Shown: in pieces, positions 24,410 through 32,882 of the stretch
Position numbering within the stretch: the stretch's first letter is position 1
How the letters are laid out: every line of letters begins with the position of its first letter
From: Actinomycetospora sp. NBRC 106375
GTDB taxonomy: Bacteria; Actinomycetota; Actinomycetes; Mycobacteriales; Pseudonocardiaceae
DNA length: 64,000 nt
NCBI RefSeq assembly: GCF_030269665.1
Contig: NZ_BSTS01000008.1
Location: 233,221 to 297,220, forward strand
Reading direction: 5' to 3'
Made by a program: the position numbers and the translations under genes
The notes under the pieces: model-generated
Databases searched by the model: none
Told to the model about the DNA's origin: nothing
Seen by the model: the letters and a program-made list of their open reading frames with translations, nothing else

Positions 24410-24449
24410 CCTCAACTCCTCGGTGCGGAGGCGTACCGAGGGGTTGAGG
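24410..24449. terminator. Bidirectional terminator between convergent EPS operons
   Basis: A 15-bp stem (24410-24424 with 24435-24449, one G-T pair) around a 10-base loop, 7 bp beyond the UDP-xylose synthase-like gene. It can terminate both that operon and the minus-strand operon that ends at 24482. Confidence 0.75.
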
Positions 24450-24481
24450 TGGGGCCGGCCGAACGGCCAACTGGATGTGGC

Positions 24482-25930
24482 TCAGTCGGGCTCGCCCGCG
24501 GCGGAGCCCGCCCTTGCATCGTCGACGGCGACGTCACGCGACGGTCCTGGTGGCGGCGGTTCCCACGACACCCGAGGCCGTCGGAGCGCCTCGGCGGGTT
24601 CAGTACCGCCAACCGTGTCCTGTCTGGATGGTTCCGGCGGGCCGGTGGGCCCCCGCGTGCGCCGGGCAGCTGCTGCCCTGCCCTTGGCAGCCGCAACGGC
24701 GACGGCCATGCCGGTGACGACGCCCTGTTCGAGACCCGGGACCCACGTGAGGTACCAGACCACCTGCATGGCCAGCAGCGGGGCCAGCATCCCCGGGTCG
24801 AACAGCCCGGCGCCCCCGACCCGGACCCTCCACAACCGGCGCAGCAGGCCGACGGTGAGCGCGATCAAGGCGATCAGGCCCCCGACACCTGCCCTGATCA
24901 TCGTCTCGATGAAGAGGTTGTGCGGGTGGGCGGTGACGTCGAAACCTTCCACCACGCGGTTGAAACCGCTGCCGAACGGTATGCCCACCAGCCAGTTCAC
25001 CGGGCTCTCCGACCAGCCGGTGACGAGATCCGACCAGCCTGCGACCCGCCAGTCGAGGGTCCCGGTGCTCGTGACCGTCCCGGCCGGGGCCTGGTCGCGC
25101 GCCAGCACGTCCCCGGCGAAGGCCAGGACGGTGAGCACGGAGGCGACGACGACGAGCGCGATCGCCCGCCCCCCGAGCCGGCGCCCACGCAGCAGGAGCA
25201 CCGCGACGCCGACGAGCAGCGCCAGCCAGACGGTCCGGCGGTCGAGCACGACCACCACGACCAGCAGCAGCACTCCCATCCATCGGACCCACCGCGCCTG
25301 GCCGTGCCGGAACCAGAAGGGCACCGTGAGGAGCAACGCGCCGGCGAGGAAGAACGCGTACGGCCCGTCCAGGACCCGGGTCGCGGTGTCCACGCCGTTG
25401 CGCTCGGCCGGCACCCCGAGGTCGACTCCGGCGAACACCTGCAGCCAGCGGGCGCATGCCAGCAGCACCATCAGGCCGGCCATGACCAGCCAGACCCGGC
25501 CGATCCGTTCGTAGAGCTCAAGGGTGGGCCGGAACGTCGCCATGTACAGGGCGGCCCCGACGAAGAAGAGGTACTGGCGGGCGTCACCGACGCTCGTCTG
25601 GATCCCGTGATCGGCGATGCCGAGGATCAGCGACACCAGAAGCAGCGTGGCCAGCAGGATCAGCCAGTGCAGGTGCCGGCTGAAGTCGCGCAGTCGCAAG
25701 CACCTGGCCGTCGCCGCCGCGAGCACGATGACCACCACCAGGTCGGTGACGCCCACCCTCGTTCCGCCCAGCCTCACCGACGGCACCTCGTAGATGAACA
25801 TCGCCTGGACGACTGCCGAGAGGAAGACGAGCGCAGCGCCGACCTCTGCTCGTCGGATCGTCACGTCGAGCAGGGCGATGCCGAACGCCGCGACGATCAC
25901 AGCGCCGATGCCGAGCAGGATGATGGTCAC
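24482..25930 (-). CDS. O-antigen ligase/Wzy-like polymerase
   Basis: A 482-residue integral membrane protein with about eleven to twelve hydrophobic segments. A longer extracytoplasmic loop after residue 290 contains 'DWRVAGWSDLVTGWSESPVNWLVGIPFGSGFNRVVEGFDVTAHPHNLFIETMIRAGVGGL', in which 'HPHNLFIETMIRAG' fits the Wzy_C/WaaL signature His-Asn motif. It would polymerise lipid-linked repeat units or ligate the chain. The C-terminal 60 residues are a hydrophilic Pro/Arg-rich tail. GTG 25930 shares GTGA with the flippase stop. It is the last gene of the minus-strand operon that begins at 30184. Confidence 0.82.
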   Translation of the reverse strand: MTIILLGIGAVIVAAFGIALLDVTIRRAEVGAALVFLSAVVQAMFIYEVPSVRLGGTRVGVTDLVVVIVLAAATARCLRLRDFSRHLHWLILLATLLLVSLILGIADHGIQTSVGDARQYLFFVGAALYMATFRPTLELYERIGRVWLVMAGLMVLLACARWLQVFAGVDLGVPAERNGVDTATRVLDGPYAFFLAGALLLTVPFWFRHGQARWVRWMGVLLLVVVVVLDRRTVWLALLVGVAVLLLRGRRLGGRAIALVVVASVLTVLAFAGDVLARDQAPAGTVTSTGTLDWRVAGWSDLVTGWSESPVNWLVGIPFGSGFNRVVEGFDVTAHPHNLFIETMIRAGVGGLIALIALTVGLLRRLWRVRVGGAGLFDPGMLAPLLAMQVVWYLTWVPGLEQGVVTGMAVAVAAAKGRAAAARRTRGPTGPPEPSRQDTVGGTEPAEALRRPRVSWEPPPPGPSRDVAVDDARAGSAAGEPD

Positions 25931-27525
25931 CGCTGCACCTCGCTCACGGCTCGGTCGGGCGGGCCGACGACGAGGGACGCCACGCGCCGTCGTCGGCCGT
26001 CCGGCGGACCGAGCAGGTCGGCCGATTCCAGCCGGAACCACAGCTCGGCGCGGACGGCAGTCGCGGGACACACGCGGATGCACAGCACGAGCGCGATCGC
26101 ACCGACCGCGATCTCGGCCGCGAGCACGGCGAGGACGGGGGCACCCGTGAGCACCCAGCGGGCTGCCGCGACCGCCAGCGCCACGCCCACCCCGGCGAAG
26201 ATCGCCGGGACGTGGGCCTGGGACACCTGCGCCGCCCGCAGGTCGAGCACCGAACGCGCCAGGACGAGATAGCCGAGATAGCGCAGCAGCTCGGCGACCG
26301 CCACCGCCGCGCTGATGAGCCACACCTCGCGGGAGGTGAACTGCAGTGCGAGCACGATGAGCGCGGCGAGCACCACGAGGTACCCGACCTGCACCGCGAC
26401 CGAGCGGTTCAGCTCCGCCCGGGCCTCGGCCAACGACTGCGACAGCTGGGAGGCGACGTGGCACGCGCCGGCGAGCGCGAACCACGGCACCAGCCCGACG
26501 GCGGCCCCCCACTGTGGTCCGAGCACCGCCTCGATCAGCTCCGGAGCCGCCACGGCCATGCCCGCGCTGAGCGGGAAGACCAGGAGTGCACCGAGCGACA
26601 TGACGCTGAGGTAGCCCCGGCGCAACCGTTCGACGTTCCCCTGGACCCTGCTCAGGGTCGTGAACACCACGTTCGTCAGCGCCGCGGACATGTAGTTGCC
26701 GAGCGGCTGGAACACCAGGTAGTACGCCCGGCTGTACTGGCCGAGCGTGGCGGTGCTGGCGATCCGGGCGACGGTGAAGGTGTCGAGGTTGCTCCCGATG
26801 TAGTCCAGGACGTGGGCGATCGAGAGCCGGGTGCCGTACCCGCAGACCGCCCTGTAGTGCCGCCAGCCCAGCACCGGCCGCAGCGGGTGGGGCCGGAGGG
26901 CGAACTGCCACACCGCCTGGATCAGCGTCGAGGCGACGATGGCCGCCACCAGACTCCAGACCCCGGCCCCCAGCAGAGCCAGCCCGATGCCGACGACGAG
27001 GTAGCCGACCACGTAGCCGCCGACCGAGATCACCGACAACGCCCGGAAGCGCAGCTCGCGGCGGAGCAGGCCCAGCCCGGTCATCGACCAGCCCATGAAG
27101 AGGAAGGACGCCCCCAGACCGCGCAGGACAGGGGTCACCTCCGGCGTGTGGAACAGGACGGCGACGGCGGGGGCCAGGAGCCACACCAGCCCGAAGCAGA
27201 CCACGCCGATCACGAAGCCCGCGGTCGACGCGGCCCGGATCTCCTCGTCGGTCAGTTCGGGCTTCTGCACCAGCGCGGACGCCAGCCCCATGCGCGCGAA
27301 GTACTGCCCGAACAGCACGACGAGGTTCGCCATCGCGACGAGTCCGAAGTCCGCCGGGTCGAGCAGCCGCGAGACCGTCGCCGTGTAGGCGAGGTTGGCG
27401 ACCACGAGGGCCGCGATGGACAGTACGGACCAGCTCAGACCGGACGCAGCCGAAGCGGTCATGTTCGCGGTGCCCGTGGCACCGGTGCCGCTGCCGCTCG
27501 TCGCGTCGGCTCGGGGTGCGTCCAC
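25927..27525 (-). CDS. Wzx-type oligosaccharide flippase
   Basis: A 532-residue polytopic protein of the polysaccharide transport (MOP/PST) family with about 12 to 14 helices. The N-terminal 'GLSWSVLSIAALVVANLAYTATVSRLLDPADFGLVAMANLVVLFGQYFARMGLASALVQ' is typical of teichuronic/LPS exporters (TuaB/WzxC-like). It should flip undecaprenyl-linked repeat units across the membrane. The start is GTG 27525. The last 60 residues are hydrophilic (FRLESADLLGPPDGRRRR...). The gene lies between a GT2 gene and the Wzy-like gene, as usual in Wzx/Wzy-dependent loci. Confidence 0.88.
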   Translation of the reverse strand: MDAPRADATSGSGTGATGTANMTASAASGLSWSVLSIAALVVANLAYTATVSRLLDPADFGLVAMANLVVLFGQYFARMGLASALVQKPELTDEEIRAASTAGFVIGVVCFGLVWLLAPAVAVLFHTPEVTPVLRGLGASFLFMGWSMTGLGLLRRELRFRALSVISVGGYVVGYLVVGIGLALLGAGVWSLVAAIVASTLIQAVWQFALRPHPLRPVLGWRHYRAVCGYGTRLSIAHVLDYIGSNLDTFTVARIASTATLGQYSRAYYLVFQPLGNYMSAALTNVVFTTLSRVQGNVERLRRGYLSVMSLGALLVFPLSAGMAVAAPELIEAVLGPQWGAAVGLVPWFALAGACHVASQLSQSLAEARAELNRSVAVQVGYLVVLAALIVLALQFTSREVWLISAAVAVAELLRYLGYLVLARSVLDLRAAQVSQAHVPAIFAGVGVALAVAAARWVLTGAPVLAVLAAEIAVGAIALVLCIRVCPATAVRAELWFRLESADLLGPPDGRRRRVASLVVGPPDRAVSEVQR

Positions 27526-27534
27526 CCGCTCGCC

Positions 27535-28416
27535 CTACCGAACGCCCGAGACGGTGGAGAGGACGCCCGTGCGCTGCAGGACCAGCCCGAGCCCCCGACG
27601 CATGTAGGGGCTGAGCCAGTAGCAGAACCACAGCGGGCCCGCCCAGCGTTGCGCGAAGACGAACCAGGGCCGGGGCGCCAGCTCCTTCACCGACCACAGG
27701 CGGGCCAGTTCACGCTGCAACGGCTGCCGGTCGGTCCGTCGCGACGGATGCGAGGCGCAGAGCCCGGCCGTCCCGGGAGCGAGCCAGACCTCGCAGCCGG
27801 CGGCACGGGCTCGCAGCCCGTAGTCCAGGTCGCCCAACTGCTGGATGTACGCGGGGTCGATGTTGCCGATCCGCCGCACCACCGCCCGTGGGACCAGGAC
27901 GATGTTCCCGTTCATCGTTTCGGACTGTCGTGGTTCGTCGCCCGGCGGAACCAGGGCCCAGCTCAGCCGGCGGCGCCGGGACGGCCGGGTCTGACCCCCG
28001 TAGGTGAGCTCACCGGTCTCCGGGTGCTGGGTCGACCCGACCACGATGACCGGGCCGCGGCCACCCTGGCGGAGCCGCTGCTCGGTCCGCAGCAGCAGCT
28101 CGAGAGCGCCGTCGTCGACGAGTGTCGTGTCGTCGTTCATCCAGAGGTAGTAGTCGTAGTCACCCGCCATGGCCGCGCCCAGGGCGCGGCGCATGCCGCC
28201 GTTCCAGTACTGGTGGCCGTCGCCGTCGAGCAACCCGACATCGGGATGGCGGTGTCTCACGGCCTCGGCCGTGCCGTCCGTGCTGGCGTCGTCCAGGACG
28301 AACACGTCGAGGGTGCCCTCCGCCACCTGCTGGGCGCGCAAGGAGTCCAGGCACGCCAACGTCAGAGCCTTGCGGTTGTGGACCGCCATGACGGCGGCGA
28401 TACGGATGCCGGCCAT
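27535..28416 (-). CDS. Family 2 glycosyltransferase (rhamnosyltransferase-like)
   Basis: The protein is 293 residues from ATG 28416, which has GGGGGAG upstream; a longer frame to 28620 has no ribosome site. The GT-A fold shows 'AAVMAVHNRKALTLACLDSL' at the N-terminus, 'DVFVLDDASTDGTAEAV', and 'YYLWMNDDTTLVDDGAL', which includes the metal-binding Asp pair. 'MNGNIVLVPRAVVRRIGNIDPAYIQQLGDLDYGLRARAAG' matches WbbL-like rhamnosyltransferases. It acts on the cytoplasmic face to extend the lipid-linked oligosaccharide. It lies second in the operon that starts with the Wzz-kinase gene at 30184. The donor sugar is not certain. Confidence 0.87.
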   Translation of the reverse strand: MAGIRIAAVMAVHNRKALTLACLDSLRAQQVAEGTLDVFVLDDASTDGTAEAVRHRHPDVGLLDGDGHQYWNGGMRRALGAAMAGDYDYYLWMNDDTTLVDDGALELLLRTEQRLRQGGRGPVIVVGSTQHPETGELTYGGQTRPSRRRRLSWALVPPGDEPRQSETMNGNIVLVPRAVVRRIGNIDPAYIQQLGDLDYGLRARAAGCEVWLAPGTAGLCASHPSRRTDRQPLQRELARLWSVKELAPRPWFVFAQRWAGPLWFCYWLSPYMRRGLGLVLQRTGVLSTVSGVR

Positions 28417-28462
28417 CCGCTCCCCCTTGTCGAGCCGGTGCCGCGGGGTGCCCGCGCGGCGG

Positions 28463-30184
28463 TCAGTCGGGCAGCGCCTGTCGTGGAGGTCCGTCGGTGC
28501 CCTTCCTGCGCCGCCAGCCTCGGGACAGCACGCCCCAGCCGGTGCTGCCGATGCCGTCGGTACCGCCTGTGCCGTCGGTACCGCCGGTGCCGCCGTAGCC
28601 CCCATAGCTCGCATAGCCACGCCGCACCGCCCCCCGGTTGAGCAGGTAGCCGATCAGCGGGGTGTCGGTGAAAGCGAGCCGTTCGCGGGCCCGCCGCAGG
28701 TCGGTCAACGAGGTGCCGCGGTTCACCACCAGGAGCACGGCGTCGGCCTTGTCGGCGATCGTCACGGCCTCCGACACGCCGAGAAGCGCCGGGGTGTCGA
28801 TCAGAACGAGGTCGGCCTCGTCCGCGGGGTTGACCAGCTCGCCGAACGCCGTCGAGCGGAAGAGAACAGCCGGGTGGCGTCCGTTGCGCTCGCGCGCCCC
28901 CTCCCCCGACGAGGCTCCGGCGACGGCGACCGCGTACGTCTCCTCGCCGTCGTCCCCGAGGCCGATCACGGGGAACTCCCCGTCGTCGCGACACAGCTGC
29001 GACAGCTCCCGCGTACGCTCGTCGGCGTCGATCAGGCGCACCCTGCGCCCCTCCCGCTTGGCCGCGAGTGCCAGGTTGAGGACCGTCACGGTCTTCCCGT
29101 CACCCTGTCCAGCGCTGACCACGGCCACGACCTTGCCGCCGCCCATCCGGGACAGAGCGTGCTCCAGGGAGGCCAGCACGAAGTGGTATGCCTCCGCGGC
29201 CACCGGGTCCGGACCCTCCTGCTGCGACTGCGGTCCACGCGCTCCACGCAGCTTCGAGCTCAGCTGCGGCGTCTCGCCGAGCAGCGGGACCCCGAGGATC
29301 GCTCCGGCATCGCCCTCGGCCTCCACGCGGCGGTTCCGCCCGGCTGCCCACCATGCCCAGCCGCCCGCCACGATCAGCCCGATCACGGCACCCAGCAGGG
29401 CAAGCAGGAGCGGGGCGGGCCCCGACGCCGAAGCCGGCGGCACCGCGCGCTCGAACGTAACGATGCCCGATCCGTACATGGCGGCCCGGGCAGCGATGTC
29501 GTCCTGACGGACCTGCAGATCGCTGATCAGGTCGGCGACGTGTTGTGCCTTGCGCTCCAGAGCCGCCTGGTCCGCGCCTCTCGCCTGCGCGGCCTGGGTA
29601 CGGGCGTCGTCGAACTCGGCATCACGCACGGCCACGACCCGCCGGAGCTGTGTGATCGCGTCCTCGGCGTCCGCGGCGATCCGCTCGCGGGCCATCTGCT
29701 GATAGGCGGCGCCGACCGCGTTGGCCATGTTCGCGGCCTCGAGGGGGTCGCTGGAGGTGCCGGTGATCGTGAGGACCGTGAGGTCGGCCGAGGGCGCGAC
29801 CGTGACCGAGCTCCTGACGTCGGGTGTGCCGCTGCTCCCGAGGGAGGCCTGCGCCCGGCTGTAGACCTCCTCCGAGCCGGCGACCCGGGCCTGCGTGGCC
29901 ATGAAGATGGCGTGGTCGCCCGCTTGGGACTGGAGGGACCCCTCGAGCGGCTGGACCGACGGGCTTCCCGGGTCTCGGAGGTACAGGTTGGCCTGGGCCT
30001 CGTACCGGGCCGGGAGCAGCAGCGCTGCGGCGAGCCCCACGCCGGCGGCGAGCACCGCCACGAGCACGATGACGCGCCGGTACCGCCACAGGGACTCGGC
30101 GAGACGCGGCCCGCCGACCCACGTACTGGCCTCCTCCGGCGTCCACATTGTTTCGGACACTGTGACCTCGCGGTTGCCTGCCAC
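28463..30184 (-). CDS. Wzz chain-length regulator fused to a BY-kinase domain
   Basis: A 573-residue protein. The Wzz part has TM1 at about 37-57 and TM2 at about 258-276, with a coiled-coil-rich outer segment between. The kinase part has Walker A 'SAGQGDGKT' (357-365), Walker A' 'VRLIDADERT' (382-391) and Walker B 'ADLVLIDTPAL' (457-467). The C-terminus has YASYGGYGG (Y524, Y527, Y530), possible autophosphorylation sites, then a Gly/Thr/Asp repeat and a basic end. It controls chain length and export through cycles of Tyr phosphorylation. GTG 30184 with GAGGGGGAA upstream is chosen over the 47-residue longer frame. It is first in its operon and divergent from the deacetylase gene. Confidence 0.88.
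   Translation of the reverse strand: MAGNREVTVSETMWTPEEASTWVGGPRLAESLWRYRRVIVLVAVLAAGVGLAAALLLPARYEAQANLYLRDPGSPSVQPLEGSLQSQAGDHAIFMATQARVAGSEEVYSRAQASLGSSGTPDVRSSVTVAPSADLTVLTITGTSSDPLEAANMANAVGAAYQQMARERIAADAEDAITQLRRVVAVRDAEFDDARTQAAQARGADQAALERKAQHVADLISDLQVRQDDIAARAAMYGSGIVTFERAVPPASASGPAPLLLALLGAVIGLIVAGGWAWWAAGRNRRVEAEGDAGAILGVPLLGETPQLSSKLRGARGPQSQQEGPDPVAAEAYHFVLASLEHALSRMGGGKVVAVVSAGQGDGKTVTVLNLALAAKREGRRVRLIDADERTRELSQLCRDDGEFPVIGLGDDGEETYAVAVAGASSGEGARERNGRHPAVLFRSTAFGELVNPADEADLVLIDTPALLGVSEAVTIADKADAVLLVVNRGTSLTDLRRARERLAFTDTPLIGYLLNRGAVRRGYASYGGYGGTGGTDGTGGTDGIGSTGWGVLSRGWRRRKGTDGPPRQALPD
28541..28594. repeat. Three 18-bp tandem repeats inside the Wzz-kinase gene
   Basis: Units at 28541-28558, 28559-28576 and 28577-28594 are similar 18-mers (GGTnCnGCCnnTGCCGnC) that encode the Gly/Thr/Asp-rich tail after the tyrosine cluster. 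In-frame copy-number change would alter only tail length. Confidence 0.65.
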
Positions 30185-30234
30185 GGATTCCCCCTCGTCT
30201 GGCGCGCCATGCTCGCAGTCCGGCGCTCCGAGCG

Positions 30235-30248
30235 AATCGTCAGAATTG
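30235..30248. promoter_or_regulatory. Half-site of the EPS-region operator
   Basis: AATCGTCA-GAAT-TG matches the left half and spacer frame of the perfect sites, but the right half is TGGGGG. It lies in the divergent promoter region between the Wzz-kinase gene (start 30184) and the deacetylase gene (start 30369). Low confidence alone. Confidence 0.35.
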
Positions 30249-30368
30249 GGGGCGCGCCGCTCCGAGGTGGGTTGATCCCATCGAGTGGCTCTGACGCGTC
30301 GTGTCCGCAACCGATTGACTGGCACAGGCGCAGCTGCCCGCGGGGACAGGACGGAGAGGCGGAATGGT

Positions 30369-31070
30369 GTGACGGCGTTCCCGTTCGTGCTGATGTACCA
30401 CTCGGTAGGCCGGGGGGTTTCGGCAGCCGAGGACCCCTACCGGGTGACCGTGACACCCGAACGGCTCGACGGTCACCTCCGGGCGATGCGCCGCCAGGGC
30501 CTGCGCGGGATGTCGATGCGCGACCTGCTCGCCACCGGCGGGCGCGGGATGGGCCTGACCTTCGACGACGGCTACGCCGACTTCCTCGACGAGGCACTAC
30601 CCGTGCTGCGTCGCCACGGCGCGACGGCGACGCTCTACGTGCTGGCCGGCCGGCTCGGCGGGGAGAACGCGTGGGACCCCGAGGGGCCGCGCAAGAAGCT
30701 GATGACCGCCGAGCAGGTGCGGACCGCCGCAGCCGCGGGGATGGAGATCGGGTCGCACGGGATGCTGCACCGCTGTCTGCCGGAGCTGACCGCCGCCGAG
30801 CTGCGCGAGGAGACGGTGGAGAGCAGGGTGCGGCTGGCCGAGGTGACGGGTGCGCCGGTGGAGGGCCTCGCGTACCCGTTCGGCGAGGTGGGCGATAGGG
30901 AGATCGTCGCTGCCCGAGCGGCGGGCTACGACCACGCGGTCGCCGTGGCCTTGCCGGCCGGGGTGAGTGCGTGCCGTCACGCGTTGCCGCGCGCGTACGC
31001 CGGACAGCGCGACGGCGACCTGCGGCTGTTCGCCAAGCGGCTCCGCCAGCGGCTGCGCGAGCGGCGGTGA
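30369..31070 (+). CDS. Polysaccharide deacetylase (NodB family)
   Basis: The protein is 233 residues from GTG 30369, preceded by GGAGAGG. 'FPFVLMYHSVGRG' at the N-terminus and 'GMGLTFDDGYADFLDEALPVL' (D66-D67 catalytic and metal-binding) identify the carbohydrate esterase 4 fold. 'IGSHGMLHRCLPELTAAEL' gives the His-x3-His zinc motif. 'GLAYPFGEVGDREIVAARAAGYDHAVAV' completes it. There is no signal peptide, so it would act inside the cell, perhaps on lipid-linked sugars or sugar derivatives, unless exported by another path. It is divergent from the Wzz-kinase operon. Confidence 0.85.
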   Translation: MTAFPFVLMYHSVGRGVSAAEDPYRVTVTPERLDGHLRAMRRQGLRGMSMRDLLATGGRGMGLTFDDGYADFLDEALPVLRRHGATATLYVLAGRLGGENAWDPEGPRKKLMTAEQVRTAAAAGMEIGSHGMLHRCLPELTAAELREETVESRVRLAEVTGAPVEGLAYPFGEVGDREIVAARAAGYDHAVAVALPAGVSACRHALPRAYAGQRDGDLRLFAKRLRQRLRERR

Positions 31071-31547
31071 GGTGTACCGAATTCGACGACCACCCCGCCC
31101 GAATCGTGGCACTGCATCGAATTGCGGCAAATTGCGAGTGGATGGCGTTTCCTGATCCCACCGGACGACCCGGAACCGGCCCGCGATCCCACCCGACACC
31201 CGACGCTCGCGTCATCAGGAGCGGGACTCGGCCCGAGATGATCATCGTGGTGCCGCCCGGCGGGGTTCGGCGTCGTCGTGCTCGGCGCTTCGGCACGAGG
31301 GACAACGCGATTCCGACCACGGATCGTGATTGCCGATACGCTTCGCGTGGTCGACCGGAGACCCTGACTCGGCTTCAGGACGTCGGCGCCGCGGCCGATC
31401 GCGCCAAGGGCCTGAACCAACCGGGCCACGAGGTCGCCGTCCAGATGCAATTGAGTCAAAAGGAACCAAACAGTCTCCGGCATCACCCGTCACGATTCAC
31501 GACAATGACAGAAGGAAAGACGATCCTGACGGGTAGCGTGCTTCGAC
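31071..31547. other. AT-richer intergenic stretch with a possible operator copy
   Basis: No gene is supported in this 477-bp gap. Its base composition is noticeably less GC-rich than the coding DNA, with runs such as CGAATTGCGGCAAATTGCGAG carrying an ATTGCG direct repeat near 31120. CCGTCA-CGAT-TCACGA at 31487-31502 resembles the copy at 18698. TAGCGT at 31534-31539 may be the -10 of the next gene. Confidence 0.5.
31487..31502. promoter_or_regulatory. Degenerate copy of the EPS-region inverted repeat
   Basis: CCGTCA-CGAT-TCACGA shares 11 of the 12 arm positions with the site at 18698-18713. It is 46 bp upstream of GTG 31548. Low to moderate confidence. Confidence 0.35.
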
Positions 31548-32564
31548 GTGCGTCCATCCCCCCGAAGCGCATCCGCTCCCCGTACTCCGAACGCCGATGT
31601 CCCGCTGCTGATGATCGCGTTCAATCGTCCGGAGAAGACTCGGCAGGTGTTCGACGCCGTCCGGGCGGCGGCTCCCACACGGCTGTACCTCGCCGCCGAC
31701 GGACCCCGCGTCGACGTCCCTTCCGACGTCGATCGCTGCGACCGAACCCGCCGCGTGCTCGACGACGTCACCTGGCCCTGCGAGGTGCGGCGGCTGTACC
31801 AGGCGGAGAACCTGGGCTGCAAGCGTGGCGTCGGCGCTGCGATCGACTGGTTCCTCACCCACGAGGAGAGCGGAGTCATCCTCGAGGACGACTGCATGCC
31901 CACCCTCGACTTCTTCCCGTTCTGCGCCGAGCTCCTCGAGCGCTATCGCGACGATCCCGAGGTCATGATGATCGGCGGGCACAACCCGCTCGGGATGTGG
32001 GACTCGACCGAGGGCAGCTACGTCTTCAGCCGGACGGCCCCGATATGGGGATGGGCGACGTGGCGGAGGGCGTGGAATCGCTACGACCCCGCGCTGACGA
32101 AGTGGGCGGAACCGCAGGCGCGTGCCGTGGTCCGGTCGAGCATGCCGTTCACGGAGTACCACATCACGCGCCAGAGGTTCGACGACGTCCATGAAGGCCG
32201 GGTCGACACGTGGGACTTCGGCTGGGCGTTCGCGATGCTGATCAACCGCGGCGTCTCGGTGATCCCGAGCGCCAACCTCGTCGCCAACATCGGCTTCGAC
32301 CAGGAGGCCACCCACACCAGACGCCCGTCGCGCCGCGAGACCGCCGTGCCGACCCACCCGATCGATTCGCCCTTGCGGCACCCGTCGTCGACGACCCCCG
32401 ACAACAGGTTCGAACGGGCGTTGTTCAAGAATCGCTTCCCGCTCGGACGGCGAGTGGTCGCCACGATGCCGCCACGCGCCCGGGACCGGGTGCGCGCGGC
32501 CGTGTACGGCGCGGTTGCTCTCGTCGGCCGGGTCGCCGCTCACGCGAGAGGTCCCGCTGACTGA
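31548..32564 (+). CDS. Glycosyltransferase-like nucleotide-sugar transferase
   Basis: A 338-residue protein. 'VPLLMIAFNRPEKTRQVFDAVRAAAPTRLYLAADGPR' opens a GT-A Rossmann fold. 'QAENLGCKRGVGAAIDWFLTHEESGVILEDDCMPTLDFFPFCAELLERY' includes the EDD metal-binding motif. 'IWGWATWRRAWNRYD' is typical of the family often labelled hemolysin-like or 'nucleotide-diphospho-sugar transferase'. GTG 31548 follows a TAGCGT box by eight bases, with no clear Shine-Dalgarno, so it may be leaderless. It is isolated between two non-coding gaps. The sugar donor and acceptor are unknown. Confidence 0.72.
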   Translation: MRPSPRSASAPRTPNADVPLLMIAFNRPEKTRQVFDAVRAAAPTRLYLAADGPRVDVPSDVDRCDRTRRVLDDVTWPCEVRRLYQAENLGCKRGVGAAIDWFLTHEESGVILEDDCMPTLDFFPFCAELLERYRDDPEVMMIGGHNPLGMWDSTEGSYVFSRTAPIWGWATWRRAWNRYDPALTKWAEPQARAVVRSSMPFTEYHITRQRFDDVHEGRVDTWDFGWAFAMLINRGVSVIPSANLVANIGFDQEATHTRRPSRRETAVPTHPIDSPLRHPSSTTPDNRFERALFKNRFPLGRRVVATMPPRARDRVRAAVYGAVALVGRVAAHARGPAD

Positions 32565-32882
32565 CCGCACGACCAGTTCGATGCGAGGGCCTGCAAGCCC
32601 GGAGCCGCGGACCGGAGCAGGCAAAGGATCTATGGCCTACGGGCACTGATGTCCGTTATGCTCCGAACGCCGCACGGCCGGTGGGGGGCAACGGCGGCGG
32701 GCGTGATGGTGCGAACGATGCCCGACCATCGTGTCGATCACTGTACTGGGCCGGGGGCCGATCCTCACCACCGGGTGTCCGATCACGCTCCCGGACGGCA
32801 GCAGCCCGGTGCGGCCAGCCAGCTCCCGCCCGCCGGCGTGACGGAGCCACCGGCAACCCGGCGTACGTGACAGGAGGTTGGG
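32565..32882. other. Intergenic region upstream of the GT4 gene
   Basis: In this 318-bp gap I see no supported gene. TATGCT at 32657-32662 could be a -10 element, but no matching -35 is visible. The ribosome site AGGAGG lies just before GTG 32883. Confidence 0.45.

Noticed and set aside
24482..27697. One continuous minus-strand frame of 1071 codons
   Set aside because: The C-terminal 482 residues are the Wzy-like protein from GTG 25930. The upstream part is antisense-free but out of frame with the Wzx flippase at 25927-27525, which is the real gene.
28541..28594. CRISPR or non-coding minisatellite
   Set aside because: The units are within the coding frame of the Wzz-kinase gene and give its Gly/Thr/Asp tail.
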